From the IMG/VR virus record IMGVR_UViG_3300006919_000067, positions 1 through 55,435 of that record: a DNA stretch of 55,435 nt; one strand, 5' to 3'. This DNA comes from a virus. Each line of letters opens with the position of its first letter. Position 1 is the stretch's first letter. The notes beneath the pieces were generated by a model. The model saw nothing but the letters and a program-made list of their open reading frames with translations. It searched no databases and was not told the origin of the DNA. The translations under genes and the position numbers were made by a program. Below, one piece after another: positions 17,525-25,357 of this stretch.

Positions 17525-18232
17525 ATGGCACTACCTAAACTAAATGATAAACCAAAGTATGAACTTGTTATACCTTCGTCACAGCAAGCCGTTAGATTTA
17601 GACCATATCTCGTAAAGGAAGAGAAGGTCTTGATGTTAGCAATGGAGAGTGAAGATCAAACACAAGTCTTTAATGCTATTGCAGACACTATTGAAGCTTG
17701 TGTCGAAGAACCAATAAGCAAAAGAGCACTGACTAGTTTTGATGTTGAATATATGTTCGTTAAGATTAGATCTAAGTCTGTGGGAGAAAATATAGAACTA
17801 AAGCCTAAATGTGAACATTGTGAAGCTGAAAATGAAGTAAAGATTATTCTTGATGATATAACTTTGGATATGCCTGATGTTGATTATGTTATAAAGTTAA
17901 ACAACGATATTAGTATTAGGATGCAGTATCCGACATACCTTAGTATTATGGATTTGGCTAGTCTTGATGTGAAGTCTAATACAGAACAAACATTTGCAAT
18001 GATTTTAAAGTGTATTGAATCTGTTATGACTGAAGATGAAAATATGCCGTTTAAGGATGAAACTTATAGTTCTCAGATGGAGTTTGTAGAGTCTTTAAGT
18101 TCTGAACAGTTTGATATGATTAGGAAGTTTATTGAGACCATGCCACAAGTGACCTATGATGCGTCATATGAATGTGTTGGGTGTCAAAAGAAAAATGAGT
18201 TAGTTTTGAAAGGTATGAATGATTTTTTTTAG
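17525..18232 (+). CDS. 26: Baseplate hub/tail assembly chaperone gp26
   Basis: 235 residues (T4 gp26: 208), T4_baseplate family. VRFRPYLVKEEKVLMLA near residue 23 and the central YPTYLSIMDLASLD are typical. Two CxxC pairs (C96/C99 in KCEHCEAE and C217/C220 in CVGCQKKN) look like a split zinc knuckle. The gene ends in a run of eight T immediately before TAG, where a -1 shift would join it to the next frame. This is the placement of the G/GT chaperones of other tailed phages, just before the tape measure gene. Confidence 0.8.
   Translation: MALPKLNDKPKYELVIPSSQQAVRFRPYLVKEEKVLMLAMESEDQTQVFNAIADTIEACVEEPISKRALTSFDVEYMFVKIRSKSVGENIELKPKCEHCEAENEVKIILDDITLDMPDVDYVIKLNNDISIRMQYPTYLSIMDLASLDVKSNTEQTFAMILKCIESVMTEDENMPFKDETYSSQMEFVESLSSEQFDMIRKFIETMPQVTYDASYECVGCQKKNELVLKGMNDFF
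18223..18229 (+). promoter_or_regulatory. Candidate -1 ribosomal frameshift site (T TTT TTT before TAG)
   Basis: In the gp26 frame the codons read GAT TTT TTT TAG, so the slippery heptamer T-TTT-TTT is in register and followed at once by the stop. A -1 slip continues as TTT TTA GTA into a frame open to 18426 that has no ATG before its middle. No clear downstream stimulatory hairpin was seen. Confidence 0.62.
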
Positions 18233-18255
18233 TATCTCTTTCCCATGATAACTTG

Positions 18256-18426
18256 GTGAACTACTATCAAGTTAATTTTCAGTTGATACAGAACCACAAC
18301 TATTCTTTAGATGATGTTGAAAATATGATGCCTTGGGAAAGAGAAATCTACTTAGCTATGTTGATCGATCAAATAGAAGAACAAAGAAGAGAAGCTGAAA
18401 GGCAGAAGATGAGCAATGGCAGATAA
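18256..18426 (+). CDS. 51: gp51-like hub assembly protein, probably the frameshift extension of gp26
   Basis: The frame is open from 18223 to the TAA ending at 18426. Its product contains VNYYQVNFQLIQNHNYSLDD and NMMPWEREIYLAMLIDQIEE, a pattern I associate with the short gp51-like hub assembly factors of marine T4-like phages. There is no ATG before the internal MMPWERE; the only independent options are TTG at 18253 or GTG at 18256, with no good ribosome site. A -1 frameshift from gp26 is the better explanation. It overlaps the tape measure start by 11 bp. Confidence 0.6.
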   Translation: MNYYQVNFQLIQNHNYSLDDVENMMPWEREIYLAMLIDQIEEQRREAERQKMSNGR

Positions 18427-20212
18427 TTTTGACAAACTTGTTAAAGCATTAGTTGAGAACAACAGATCTCAAGACGAAACAACCGATTCTTTAAATAAAC
18501 TTCATAAGACAATGGCTGATCAGTTTGTATTTATGCAACGTCAGGTAAAGGATGAGGAAGAAGCTAGAAGAGAAAAGGGTAAAGATAAAAGAAAAACTCA
18601 GGCTTTGCCTAAGAACTTAAAAGATTTGAACAAACAGTTAGGTCTTGGTGCTATTGGTGGATTAACAGGGATTTTGCTACCACTTACAGCAGGATTAGCG
18701 TCATTAAATCTTGCCATGGAAGGTTTGAGGGGATGGGAACTTAAAGCTATTAAGAACCTTAAAGTGTTAGATACTTTTGGAGATATTGCTCAGAAAGGCG
18801 CAATAGCTATCAAGGACAACTTATTGCGCTTAGTATTTGGTATTGGCCCAAGTGGATTACTACTTGAGGGGCAAGGGAAAAAGGGTGATTTGACTAAAGT
18901 TTTGACGGTTAATGAGGCTGTTCAGAGAAGAATAAACAATATAAGAACTTCTTTTTTAAATATGTTTGGAATTGGTGCAGATGGTAGACCCATACAATCC
19001 CCAAACAAAGGATTTAAAAAATCTTTCTCAGGCTCTGTGATCACAAAAGCAACCGATGCAATAGGAACTTTACTAAGCCCAATAGCGGATGTATCAAAAG
19101 CTATTACTGGATACATGGGTGGTGGCGGTAAGGCTTTATTTAATTGGATAGGAACTTTAGCCAAAGGCTCTGCTGGATGGTTAAGTGTTATAGGTAAAAT
19201 ACTAAAACCTATTGGGTTTATATTTTCTATAAAGGCCGCATACGATGATTTTGTGACTAGTGATAAAACTTCTCTATTAGAAAAAAGCACTGATGCTATA
19301 GGAGCCTTCTTTGGAGACTTTATTGGTGCTCCTATTGAATTACTAAAAGATTTACTTTCAGGGGCATTCAAGCTTGTAGGATGGAATGATGAGGCTAAAA
19401 CACTTGATAATATTGATCTTCAAAAAGGAATCACTGAAGCTTTCCAAGCAGTGTTAGATATCCCAAGAGAGTTGTTCAATTGGGTAGGAACTTTGTTTAG
19501 TGATCCTGCAAAAGCTGGTCAAATGGCTTGGAATACATTCTTAGCAGGATTAGGGCTTGCCGCTGATACCTACAGTACACTTGTAGATATAATGCTCTGG
19601 CCTGTCAATAAATTCTTCGGTTGGATTGGAGAATTGTTAGGGTGGAAAGATCCAGATAGCGAAGATATGGATATTAGAGCAACAGTTACTGGTTGGGTAA
19701 CAGACTTCTGGAATTTTCTTACAGGGTTTTTACCGAATATTAGTCAAATAGCATCCGACTTAACTACGTCTATTACAGCCATGTTACCTGATTGGTTGAA
19801 GGATAGTTTGGGATTAGGAACAGATTCGATTGAAGAAGATGCCGCCAATAAATTGAAACAACAGGGTTTGATAAAACAAATATTACAAGCTGATCTTAAT
19901 CAGGATGGTATTTTAACTAAACTAGAAGCTGAGAAATTTGGACAGCAGGGCATGGGTGCGGCTGATTCTTTGGCAGCATCGATAAATGCCTTGAATACTT
20001 TAAGAGGTGGTACATTAGGATCTTCTGCAGAGTTGATGAAGAATGGTCAAATGGTTATTATAAACAACGTTGATGCTTCTACAAACTCAGGTGATACCAC
20101 TTCAGTTTCTAATAGTAATGCCGGCGCAGGAAGCAGCGCATTGAGTGCTATGGATTTGATGTACTTCAGGCGAGAGATGAAGGATAATATGATACACAAC
20201 CCTAGAAGATAA
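18416..20212 (+). CDS. 29: Tail tape measure protein (gp29-like)
   Basis: 598 residues, near T4 gp29 (590). It has a charged coiled-coil N-terminus (to ~residue 70), a hydrophobic stretch at ~76-100 (LGLGAIGGLTGILLPLTAGL) and further amphipathic or hydrophobic segments at ~235-330. The position right after the chaperone pair fits a tape measure/hub ruler. Residues 493-504 (DLNQDGILTKLE) form a perfect EF-hand calcium-binding loop (D1, N3, D5, G6, E12). Assignment is by position, length and composition rather than close sequence match. Confidence 0.68.
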   Translation: MADNFDKLVKALVENNRSQDETTDSLNKLHKTMADQFVFMQRQVKDEEEARREKGKDKRKTQALPKNLKDLNKQLGLGAIGGLTGILLPLTAGLASLNLAMEGLRGWELKAIKNLKVLDTFGDIAQKGAIAIKDNLLRLVFGIGPSGLLLEGQGKKGDLTKVLTVNEAVQRRINNIRTSFLNMFGIGADGRPIQSPNKGFKKSFSGSVITKATDAIGTLLSPIADVSKAITGYMGGGGKALFNWIGTLAKGSAGWLSVIGKILKPIGFIFSIKAAYDDFVTSDKTSLLEKSTDAIGAFFGDFIGAPIELLKDLLSGAFKLVGWNDEAKTLDNIDLQKGITEAFQAVLDIPRELFNWVGTLFSDPAKAGQMAWNTFLAGLGLAADTYSTLVDIMLWPVNKFFGWIGELLGWKDPDSEDMDIRATVTGWVTDFWNFLTGFLPNISQIASDLTTSITAMLPDWLKDSLGLGTDSIEEDAANKLKQQGLIKQILQADLNQDGILTKLEAEKFGQQGMGAADSLAASINALNTLRGGTLGSSAELMKNGQMVIINNVDASTNSGDTTSVSNSNAGAGSSALSAMDLMYFRREMKDNMIHNPRR

Positions 20213-20238
20213 AGGATGACCATTTCTGATCATCCTTT
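20211..20238. terminator. Bidirectional hairpin between convergent operons
   Basis: AAAGGATGA and TCATCCTTT form a 9-bp perfect stem around a 10-nt loop, right after the tape measure stop. It lies between the plus-strand tail genes and the 3' end of minus-strand gp32. There is no long T tract, so efficiency is uncertain. The remaining ~80 bp before gp32 show nothing further. Confidence 0.6.
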
Positions 20239-20317
20239 CGTAGGGTCTTCTGTGTACTGTTTTGTATCGAGTCTTACTCTGCATACAGGCGAGTGTGATT
20301 ACTCTACAGCGTTGCCT

Positions 20318-21235
20318 TTAGCCTTCTGCAGCAAGTTTAGCAAAGTACTGCATCGTATCGTCCTCTTCCATTGAGGACTCTGCAGTAGCCGCTACAGGCG
20401 CAGGAGTAGATGCAGCAACAGGTGCCGCTTTTGTTGTAGGCTCATCCCATGGAATGTTGTTATCCAAAGCTTCTACTTGTTTACGTGTAGCAGGAGTTGA
20501 TTCTCCCAACACAATCGCTAAACGAGCCTTTAGCTCATCATAGGATTTGTAGTTCTTTGGATCTGTCCATTCTGACATATCATGTTGCTTGTTATAGATA
20601 GCCTCTAGATCATCATCACTACCTGCCATAGCAGATGGTGACTTGAATGAAGAAGCATCATAGTTGATGTAGCCTTCAACCTTACGGATCTTTACCGTAA
20701 AGTCTGCACCCTTCCACATGTCAAATGGATTGATAGGTGCTTCATCAGGAAACTGTGGTTGCATAGTATCCATGATTTTATCAAAGATCTTCTTACCAAA
20801 ACGATACAGCTTGACCTGCCCTTCGTTCTCAGGGTTCGATGGATCAGAAATAATCAGAACGTTTGCGACATAACGTAGATTACGCTTACGCTCACGTACT
20901 GTTGCTTTGGCTTCATCAGAGCCATCTTCGTTCCACAAACGTGAGTTTGCTTCTGCCAATGGATCAGGCATACTGATAGAAGTAAGAGACTTCTCTACAT
21001 ACCACTGACCTGTTGGCCCCTTGAAGAAGTGATCCCAATAGCGTACCCATGGAGTAGGCGCATCAGCCGCTCCCGGTAAGAAACGAATAACAGCATAGCC
21101 GTTACCTGCTTTATCTCTAGTGGGTTGCCAGAAACGTTCATCATTACGATTTTCCGTTTTCTGTTCACCGCCTGATGCAGCCTGTACTAGTGCTGACAAA
21201 TCGGTGCGGCGGTTCTTTAGTTCTGCGAATGACAT
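20318..21235 (-). CDS. 32: Single-stranded DNA-binding protein gp32
   Basis: 305 residues (T4: 301). LKNRRTDLSALVQAASGG is the N-terminal cooperativity (B) region. YVANVLIISDPSNPENEGQV then YRFGKKIFDKI matches the T4 core ([20 protein letters not shown]). The C-terminus is acidic (MEEDDTMQYFAKLAAEG). There is no cysteine anywhere, so the T4-type His-Cys3 zinc site is absent. A consensus sigma70 promoter and a TATAAATA element lie upstream. It coats ssDNA during replication and recombination and in T4 represses its own translation. Confidence 0.92.
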   Translation of the reverse strand: MSFAELKNRRTDLSALVQAASGGEQKTENRNDERFWQPTRDKAGNGYAVIRFLPGAADAPTPWVRYWDHFFKGPTGQWYVEKSLTSISMPDPLAEANSRLWNEDGSDEAKATVRERKRNLRYVANVLIISDPSNPENEGQVKLYRFGKKIFDKIMDTMQPQFPDEAPINPFDMWKGADFTVKIRKVEGYINYDASSFKSPSAMAGSDDDLEAIYNKQHDMSEWTDPKNYKSYDELKARLAIVLGESTPATRKQVEALDNNIPWDEPTTKAAPVAASTPAPVAATAESSMEEDDTMQYFAKLAAEG

Positions 21236-21294
21236 ATTTGTATTTCTCCGTATCTTAATATGTATTATTGTATTTCTTGTTATCCACGATTCTC

Positions 21295-21323
21295 ATTATA
21301 TAGAAGTATTTATATAATGTCAA
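21295..21323 (-). promoter_or_regulatory. Consensus sigma70 promoter for gp32
   Basis: Minus strand TTGACA, 17 bp, TATAAT: a perfect match at both boxes with ideal spacing, 60 bp before the gp32 ATG. The gene should be transcribed by the host polymerase early in infection. Confidence 0.85.
21307..21314 (-). promoter_or_regulatory. Possible late promoter inside the gp32 sigma70 promoter
   Basis: TATAAATA on the minus strand lies in the spacer of the sigma70 promoter. Its predicted start would be a few bases upstream of the sigma70 start, so gp32 could be made both early and late. It could also be chance in an AT-rich spacer. Confidence 0.45.
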
Positions 21324-21868
21324 GTTCTTTTATATATCCATGCAACTAAAACTTCTCTGTTACCCTGTAGAACTTTGTTCACCTGATGATCTCTAAAAGA
21401 TGTAAAGAATATTGTTTCACCGACATCTAAACTTACATTATGCCCTATGTTGTACTGATCCCATATAATAAAATCTCCACCTCGTAAATCATCAGACTTA
21501 CTAATGATGGTTGATGTAGAAAATACTCTACCATTAGGATCACGTTCTCCATCTATTTTTATATGGTCATGATGTCTTACAAAGTGATCGCCTTCTCCGT
21601 ATTTCAAATAGTTAAACTCTTTAACAATATAATCAGCAGGATTTAAAGTGCTATCCCAAATTGAAATCATGTCTGTTAAAGATTTGGTTATTTCTGGATA
21701 ATGGTCTGGGTTAATATTATTTTTATATTTAGTTGACCTAGCAGATTTATCTATTTTCGATTTATTATCTCTATAAACTCCGGCGAGACTAAAAGAAGAT
21801 TTATCATCTCTCATATCGTATAAAGATTCGATGTTTAAATCTTTTCTTTTTATATAAAGCTTATTCAT
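21320..21868 (-). CDS. 2-oxoglutarate/Fe(II)-dependent oxygenase
   Basis: 182 residues. The double-stranded beta-helix pattern is visible: H99-x-D101 in FVRHHDHIKID, the distal H161 in SFRDHQVNKVL and R171 (GNREVLVAWIY), which would bind 2-oxoglutarate. GGDFIIWD precedes the distal His as in prolyl-4-hydroxylase-like enzymes. Such enzymes are common in marine T4-like phages; the substrate is unknown. The gene is between gp32 and gp33 and its 3' end touches the gp32 promoter. Confidence 0.78.
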   Translation of the reverse strand: MNKLYIKRKDLNIESLYDMRDDKSSFSLAGVYRDNKSKIDKSARSTKYKNNINPDHYPEITKSLTDMISIWDSTLNPADYIVKEFNYLKYGEGDHFVRHHDHIKIDGERDPNGRVFSTSTIISKSDDLRGGDFIIWDQYNIGHNVSLDVGETIFFTSFRDHQVNKVLQGNREVLVAWIYKRT

Positions 21869-22059
21869 TAGTCTACAGGCAACATATTCTGTCTTGGTAA
21901 ATAGTTCAGATTCATTGCTTCAGCCTCAAGCTTATCTTTTATTGTCGGTGAGATGAACTTACGTACATCTTCTAGATCTACTTCTATATCACTGCAAATA
22001 TGAATAACAGCATCCATGTAAGATGACCTATGATTTTTTACTGTTTTTTCTACTAGCAT
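21868..22059 (-). CDS. 33: Late transcription co-activator gp33
   Basis: 63 residues from the ATG at 22059. MDAVIHICSDIEVDLEDVRK and PTIKDKLEAEAMNLNYLP fit the short gp33 homologues of marine T4-like phages, which bridge the RNA polymerase beta-flap and the sliding clamp to activate gp55-dependent late promoters. T4 gp33 is longer (112). It overlaps the upstream 175-residue gene by 32 bp and abuts the oxygenase gene. Identification rests on the LEAEAxxLNxLP pattern and on location beside gp32. Confidence 0.65.
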   Translation of the reverse strand: MLVEKTVKNHRSSYMDAVIHICSDIEVDLEDVRKFISPTIKDKLEAEAMNLNYLPRQNMLPVD

Positions 22060-22555
22060 TGTGAACTTCGTTTTTGTTAGAAATGTTTCTTCCTGCATTA
22101 TCCTCGTCTGCCAATTCTTGTGTGTATTTACCGCCGATATCAGGATACCATACCCCGACTGTTCTTTTAGGAGTTCCATCAGGATAATATGCCATTGCCA
22201 CACACTTATACCCTACAGCATGTTGTCTCTCAGATCCCCATCTACTATCAGAATATATTCCAGTTCTCAGATAGTTTTGTAGGTTAGCTAAGTAAACCTC
22301 TTCAAGTGTGTATGCTGCTCTCTCTTTTGCATCCTTTGAGTTTTTCCATTTTCTCATGGACTGCATTTTAAGTTTAGTATTATTAATCCAACCTCGCACA
22401 CGTGGTGGAGCAAATGGATCTGTGTCAGGCAGGTTTCGAATAGACGCATCTATAGACAGTTGCTTAGATGGTGCCTTTGCTTCTCTTGCCTTGGCTAAAC
22501 GTTCACGCAACTCTTGACGTTTCTCTTCTGAAAGCTGTCGTTTTTTTCTTGGCAT
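22028..22555 (-). CDS. Conserved hypothetical protein upstream of gp33
   Basis: 175 residues from the ATG at 22555 (GGAG 8 bp upstream); an earlier in-frame start at 22603 would lie within the promoter. The N-terminus is highly basic (MPRKKRQLSEEKRQELRERL), followed by VRGWINNTKLKMQSMRKWKN and a C-terminal domain with WGSERQHAVGYKCVAMAYYP then GTPKRTVGVWYPDIGG. The basic N-terminus suggests nucleic-acid or polymerase contact, but I recognise no family. A sigma70 promoter precedes it. Confidence 0.7.
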   Translation of the reverse strand: MPRKKRQLSEEKRQELRERLAKAREAKAPSKQLSIDASIRNLPDTDPFAPPRVRGWINNTKLKMQSMRKWKNSKDAKERAAYTLEEVYLANLQNYLRTGIYSDSRWGSERQHAVGYKCVAMAYYPDGTPKRTVGVWYPDIGGKYTQELADEDNAGRNISNKNEVHNASRKNSKKS

Positions 22556-22575
22556 ATCAAATCTCCATAATAATA

Positions 22576-22604
22576 TAATATCAGAAATATTAGGTAGTGT
22601 CAAT
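22576..22604 (-). promoter_or_regulatory. Sigma70-type promoter
   Basis: Minus strand TTGACA, 17 bp, TATTAT, just upstream of the 22555 start. It drives the hypothetical gene and probably gp33 and the oxygenase. The -35 overlaps the 3' end of the upstream small membrane gene. Confidence 0.78.
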
Positions 22605-22812
22605 CCTCATCAAGACGTAATATTTCTGTGTCACCATTTTCATCAGTTCTATGTTTTATGAATCCTTGATCACATAAGTATACAATGGTATGCTCAACAG
22701 TCTCTTCTTGTTTTTTATTTGACCACAGATAGCCAATCATAAATGCACATACAGAAGCTAGTGCTAAAAGAACCCATTGCATAATCTCAGGATTGCTGAT
22801 TAGTGATGACAT
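22600..22812 (-). CDS. Small single-pass membrane protein
   Basis: 70 residues. One membrane segment at ~12-29 (WVLLALASVCAFMIGYLW) is followed by a short basic turn and an acidic cytoplasmic-type tail (RTDENGDTEILRLDED). The predicted order is an outside N-terminus and inside C-terminus. It overlaps the end of the glycosyltransferase gene by 26 bp. Function unknown; a role in the host envelope is possible. Confidence 0.65.
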   Translation of the reverse strand: MSSLISNPEIMQWVLLALASVCAFMIGYLWSNKKQEETVEHTIVYLCDQGFIKHRTDENGDTEILRLDED

Positions 22813-23506
22813 ATTTTCTTACCTTTTCTAAATCATTAGTTACAAGTGAGTTAGGTCCACCTGTATTACGTGAAACTTGTTGCCAGTTGGATAGTGTCAC
22901 TAACTTCTTGTGATAGTGATATGCTATCTGTTGACCAAGACCTTCGTATCCTAAACACAATGTGCTATGACGAATCGTTTCAAACACATAGTCTACTGGC
23001 ATCCTATAATCAACCATTTTTATAGGAATGTCAAGCTCTTTTATGAAATTATTGAAAGTATCTTTATTTATAGGCATTTTATCATGGGCCACAGGAGTAA
23101 GATTGTTCCATGGTGTCCACACACAAAGATACTCTAGATTGAAAGATTGATGTACAGGAATAAGTTTAGGATGACCTATTTTCTCGCTAACAATCTTGGC
23201 ATGTTCTTTACGTAAAAAGTTTACATATCTATTTGCATATTTTTCAAGTCTACAAATCTCGACTGTATATGGTATACAGGTTGTGATATAGTGCCGTAAT
23301 ACATTGTGTAATATATCTCTATACATCAAAGCATCAACACTAGGTTCTATCACATATCGAACAGAGACCTTTTCTCCTATAAGATATCTAATAGATTTTG
23401 CGTATGCCATGGTTCTTATAATATCACCATACCCATAGGAGTTTTGAGTGATGATTTCATATCCATCATCACTCTCTTGAAGCTTTATATCTTTTTTTAA
23501 TCCCAC
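22787..23506 (-). CDS. GT-B-like glycosyltransferase (paralogue of 44631-45452)
   Basis: 239 residues, GTG start overlapping the upstream stop. The N-terminal NSYGYGDIIRTMAYAKSIRY resembles the G-x-GD donor-side loop of GT9/heptosyltransferase-like enzymes. The C-terminal HSTLCLGYEGLGQQIAYHYH is the nucleotide-sugar-binding part. A second copy of this architecture (CCLSYEGMWHYISKN) lies in the glycan operon. The two share VxYRxP then xxxI spacing before the YEG motif. Donor and acceptor are unknown. Confidence 0.58.
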   Translation of the reverse strand: MGLKKDIKLQESDDGYEIITQNSYGYGDIIRTMAYAKSIRYLIGEKVSVRYVIEPSVDALMYRDILHNVLRHYITTCIPYTVEICRLEKYANRYVNFLRKEHAKIVSEKIGHPKLIPVHQSFNLEYLCVWTPWNNLTPVAHDKMPINKDTFNNFIKELDIPIKMVDYRMPVDYVFETIRHSTLCLGYEGLGQQIAYHYHKKLVTLSNWQQVSRNTGGPNSLVTNDLEKVRKYVITNQQS

Positions 23507-23718
23507 TCGTTATCCCACTTTGTGGTTTGATGATAGACTTCGCCGTAATACTCTTTAGCATATTTAGGTGCATCAGAATAGAAGATATTGTAGAGATCCT
23601 TATCTTCATCTTCTTTTTTATTTTGATTTCGTTTTATGCCAGCTTGCTTCTTTTGCTTTCGCATAAAATCTTCATGTTGCTTTTTCAGTTCAGCTACGAA
23701 TGTATTCATACCAACCAT
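23497..23718 (-). CDS. Small basic hypothetical protein
   Basis: 73 residues, Lys-rich N-terminal helix (VAELKKQHEDFMRKQKKQAG) and aromatic, acidic C-terminus (YYGEVYHQTTKWDNEWD). The start may be the second ATG (23709), because AGAGG is only 3 bp before the first. It overlaps both neighbours by 10-29 bp, so it is translated as part of the chain. No family recognised. Confidence 0.5.
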   Translation of the reverse strand: MVGMNTFVAELKKQHEDFMRKQKKQAGIKRNQNKKEDEDKDLYNIFYSDAPKYAKEYYGEVYHQTTKWDNEWD

Positions 23719-23878
23719 TATCCTCTAATCGATTCTTGAAGAGTATAACCTCTTCTGTATCTAATGTCAACTCTGTTTTTTTACATTTGTTAACAAACTC
23801 ACGTAGGGTCCAAAACCCCATACCATTATTGACAACACTATAGTGCTTGTCTTTATATCGATCATTCTTATAAATCAC
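23690..23878 (-). CDS. Hypothetical protein
   Basis: 62 residues with a GTG start that overlaps the upstream gene by 11 bp. It contains GMGFWTLREFVNKCKK and ends RLEDNGWYEYIRS. Its small size and aromatic content suggest a compact helical domain. I recognise no family. It is placed by its overlap with genes on both sides. Confidence 0.45.
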   Translation of the reverse strand: MIYKNDRYKDKHYSVVNNGMGFWTLREFVNKCKKTELTLDTEEVILFKNRLEDNGWYEYIRS

Positions 23879-24290
23879 GATAAGGATCTTTCACTTTATA
23901 TGAAGTATCAGGATTTTTGTTCTGATTCTTCTGTAGTTCTTTTACACCCAAAGCATGCATGAAGCTAGGATCAGCCATAAGGATATCAATAACCTTTTCC
24001 CAATCCTGTATCTTTCCTTCAACATACTGCAATCGTCTGTCCATGTGTTGGACTTGATATTCTGACATAATCATTTTCTCCAATTCTTGAATATATTCTG
24101 CAGCCTTCCAAGCATAGTGTTCAGTACATCTAGACTTCCACTCTTCTCCTGCTTTATTTTTTAGTTTTTTTACCCACTCACTTTGAACAGTACGAGGAGT
24201 AATACCCCATCGTACATAGTTATCTCCCTTATCAACAACATCATGCTCATTTTCTTCTTTTTCGAAGCCATGGGTATTATGGGTTATCAT
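23868..24290 (-). CDS. Hypothetical helical protein
   Basis: 140 residues. DNYVRWGITPRTVQSEWVKK is followed by long charged helices (YIQELEKMIMSEYQVQHMDR, then VEGKIQDWEKVIDILM). A coiled-coil dimer is plausible. Its ATG shares bases with the stop of the upstream 115-residue gene. No recognised function. Confidence 0.6.
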   Translation of the reverse strand: MITHNTHGFEKEENEHDVVDKGDNYVRWGITPRTVQSEWVKKLKNKAGEEWKSRCTEHYAWKAAEYIQELEKMIMSEYQVQHMDRRLQYVEGKIQDWEKVIDILMADPSFMHALGVKELQKNQNKNPDTSYKVKDPYRDL

Positions 24291-24637
24291 TATGCTACCT
24301 CTTTAAATCCAAAGTTTGCTACAACGTGACGGTTACCATCTTCGTCTTCGATAAGGTCACCAACAGACACAGAAGCCATACGACCCAAACGAGTGATCTG
24401 AGACTCAGGACCAATGTTGCCAACTTGAAAAACCTCATCTAAGCAAGTAGCTTCGATTTGAGCTACACCAGTATAAAGATTTTCATACAGAGCTTTTTCA
24501 ACAAGACCTACCATTTTCTCACCACGGAAGTCCATAGCCATATCTGACTTGATATCACGCTTCATGCTTTTTGTGCCAGCATTGATACCTGCGATTTCAT
24601 CATCTGTGTAACGGATTTGATAAACTGTGTATTGCAT
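24290..24637 (-). CDS. Conserved T4-like marine phage hypothetical protein
   Basis: 115 residues. The start MQYTVYQIRYTDDEIAGINA, the middle LDEVFQVGNIGPESQITRLG and the end SVGDLIEDEDGNRHVVANFG are a set I know from conserved hypothetical proteins of marine T4-like phages. Function is unknown. It is the first gene of a minus-strand run of four; the upstream 50 bp carry GAATGATTCGTAATG, like the leaders at 26748 and 35420. Confidence 0.65.
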   Translation of the reverse strand: MQYTVYQIRYTDDEIAGINAGTKSMKRDIKSDMAMDFRGEKMVGLVEKALYENLYTGVAQIEATCLDEVFQVGNIGPESQITRLGRMASVSVGDLIEDEDGNRHVVANFGFKEVA

Positions 24638-24673
24638 TACGAATCATTCCTTCTATCTACACTACCTTTTTAA

Positions 24674-24681
24674 TATAAATA
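24674..24681 (+). promoter_or_regulatory. T4-type late promoter abutting a glycosyltransferase start
   Basis: TATAAATA on the plus strand; the ATG at 24689 is only 8 bp beyond it, so a late transcript would begin at about 24687. Either the message is practically leaderless or translation starts at an internal ATG (24704 or 24716). Confidence 0.6.
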
Positions 24682-24688
24682 GAGGTAA

Positions 24689-25351
24689 ATGTCAACCCTT
24701 AAAATGGATGTGAATATGTTTAAAACGATAATGATTAGAATTCCTAACAATCCAGTTTCAGAGCGTTATGCCCAGAAAGCTAGTGCTTCTTGGGAAGGAT
24801 TTAATCTTAGATATTATGACGCTATTACTCCTGAGACTTTATCAGCACAATCTGGTTTGACATTCGGAAAAAGAGGTAACGATAGAGAACTAACTGATAC
24901 TGAAAAGGCTTGTTTCTATAGTCAATACAATCTATGGAAAAAATGTGCTGCTGAGAATGTTCCTATATTAATATTAGAACATGATGCATGGTTACAAAAA
25001 CCTTCTGCTATCAACTTTAATCCTGATCTGCAAGTTCAGTTTTTTGGTCAACATGCCATGGAAGCAGTTATGTTTCATCCTCATTTTGCAAAAAGAATAT
25101 TAAATCACGTTGCAAAACATCCTGTGTCAGGTCCAATGACATTAGTTGATGGATTGTTAGGATACTTTCACAGACAAGAACAAAGTAGGTATGGTATCCC
25201 ACACGCTAGGTATATGGGTAAACATGCTCCTGTCCATTCGCTAATAGATCCAAATATTGGAACCACTGTGCAACATCCATCAGGAACAACAGTAGATAGA
25301 TTAAAAAAAGATAAAGATTTGTTTAGATTAGTTGACCTTAATAATATTTAG
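24689..25351 (+). CDS. GT25-like glycosyltransferase
   Basis: 220 residues from 24689; the conserved domain begins at MFKTIMIRIPNNPVSERYAQ (ATG 24716), which may be the true start because the late promoter abuts 24689. LRYYDAITP, TDTEKACFYSQYNLWKKC and ILILEHDAWLQKP form the GT25 pattern, with EHDA where the family usually has EDD/EDDA. It is isolated on the plus strand among minus-strand genes. Four more proteins of this type are in the operon at 36.7-43.2 kb. Confidence 0.72.
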   Translation: MSTLKMDVNMFKTIMIRIPNNPVSERYAQKASASWEGFNLRYYDAITPETLSAQSGLTFGKRGNDRELTDTEKACFYSQYNLWKKCAAENVPILILEHDAWLQKPSAINFNPDLQVQFFGQHAMEAVMFHPHFAKRILNHVAKHPVSGPMTLVDGLLGYFHRQEQSRYGIPHARYMGKHAPVHSLIDPNIGTTVQHPSGTTVDRLKKDKDLFRLVDLNNI

Positions 25352-25357
25352 AAACTG

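Noticed and set aside
24667-24695. Minus-strand sigma70 promoter before 24637 (TTGACA at 24690-24695)
   Set aside because: The -10 at 17 bp is only TAAAAA, and the TTGACA is part of the plus-strand coding start; evidence is too weak.
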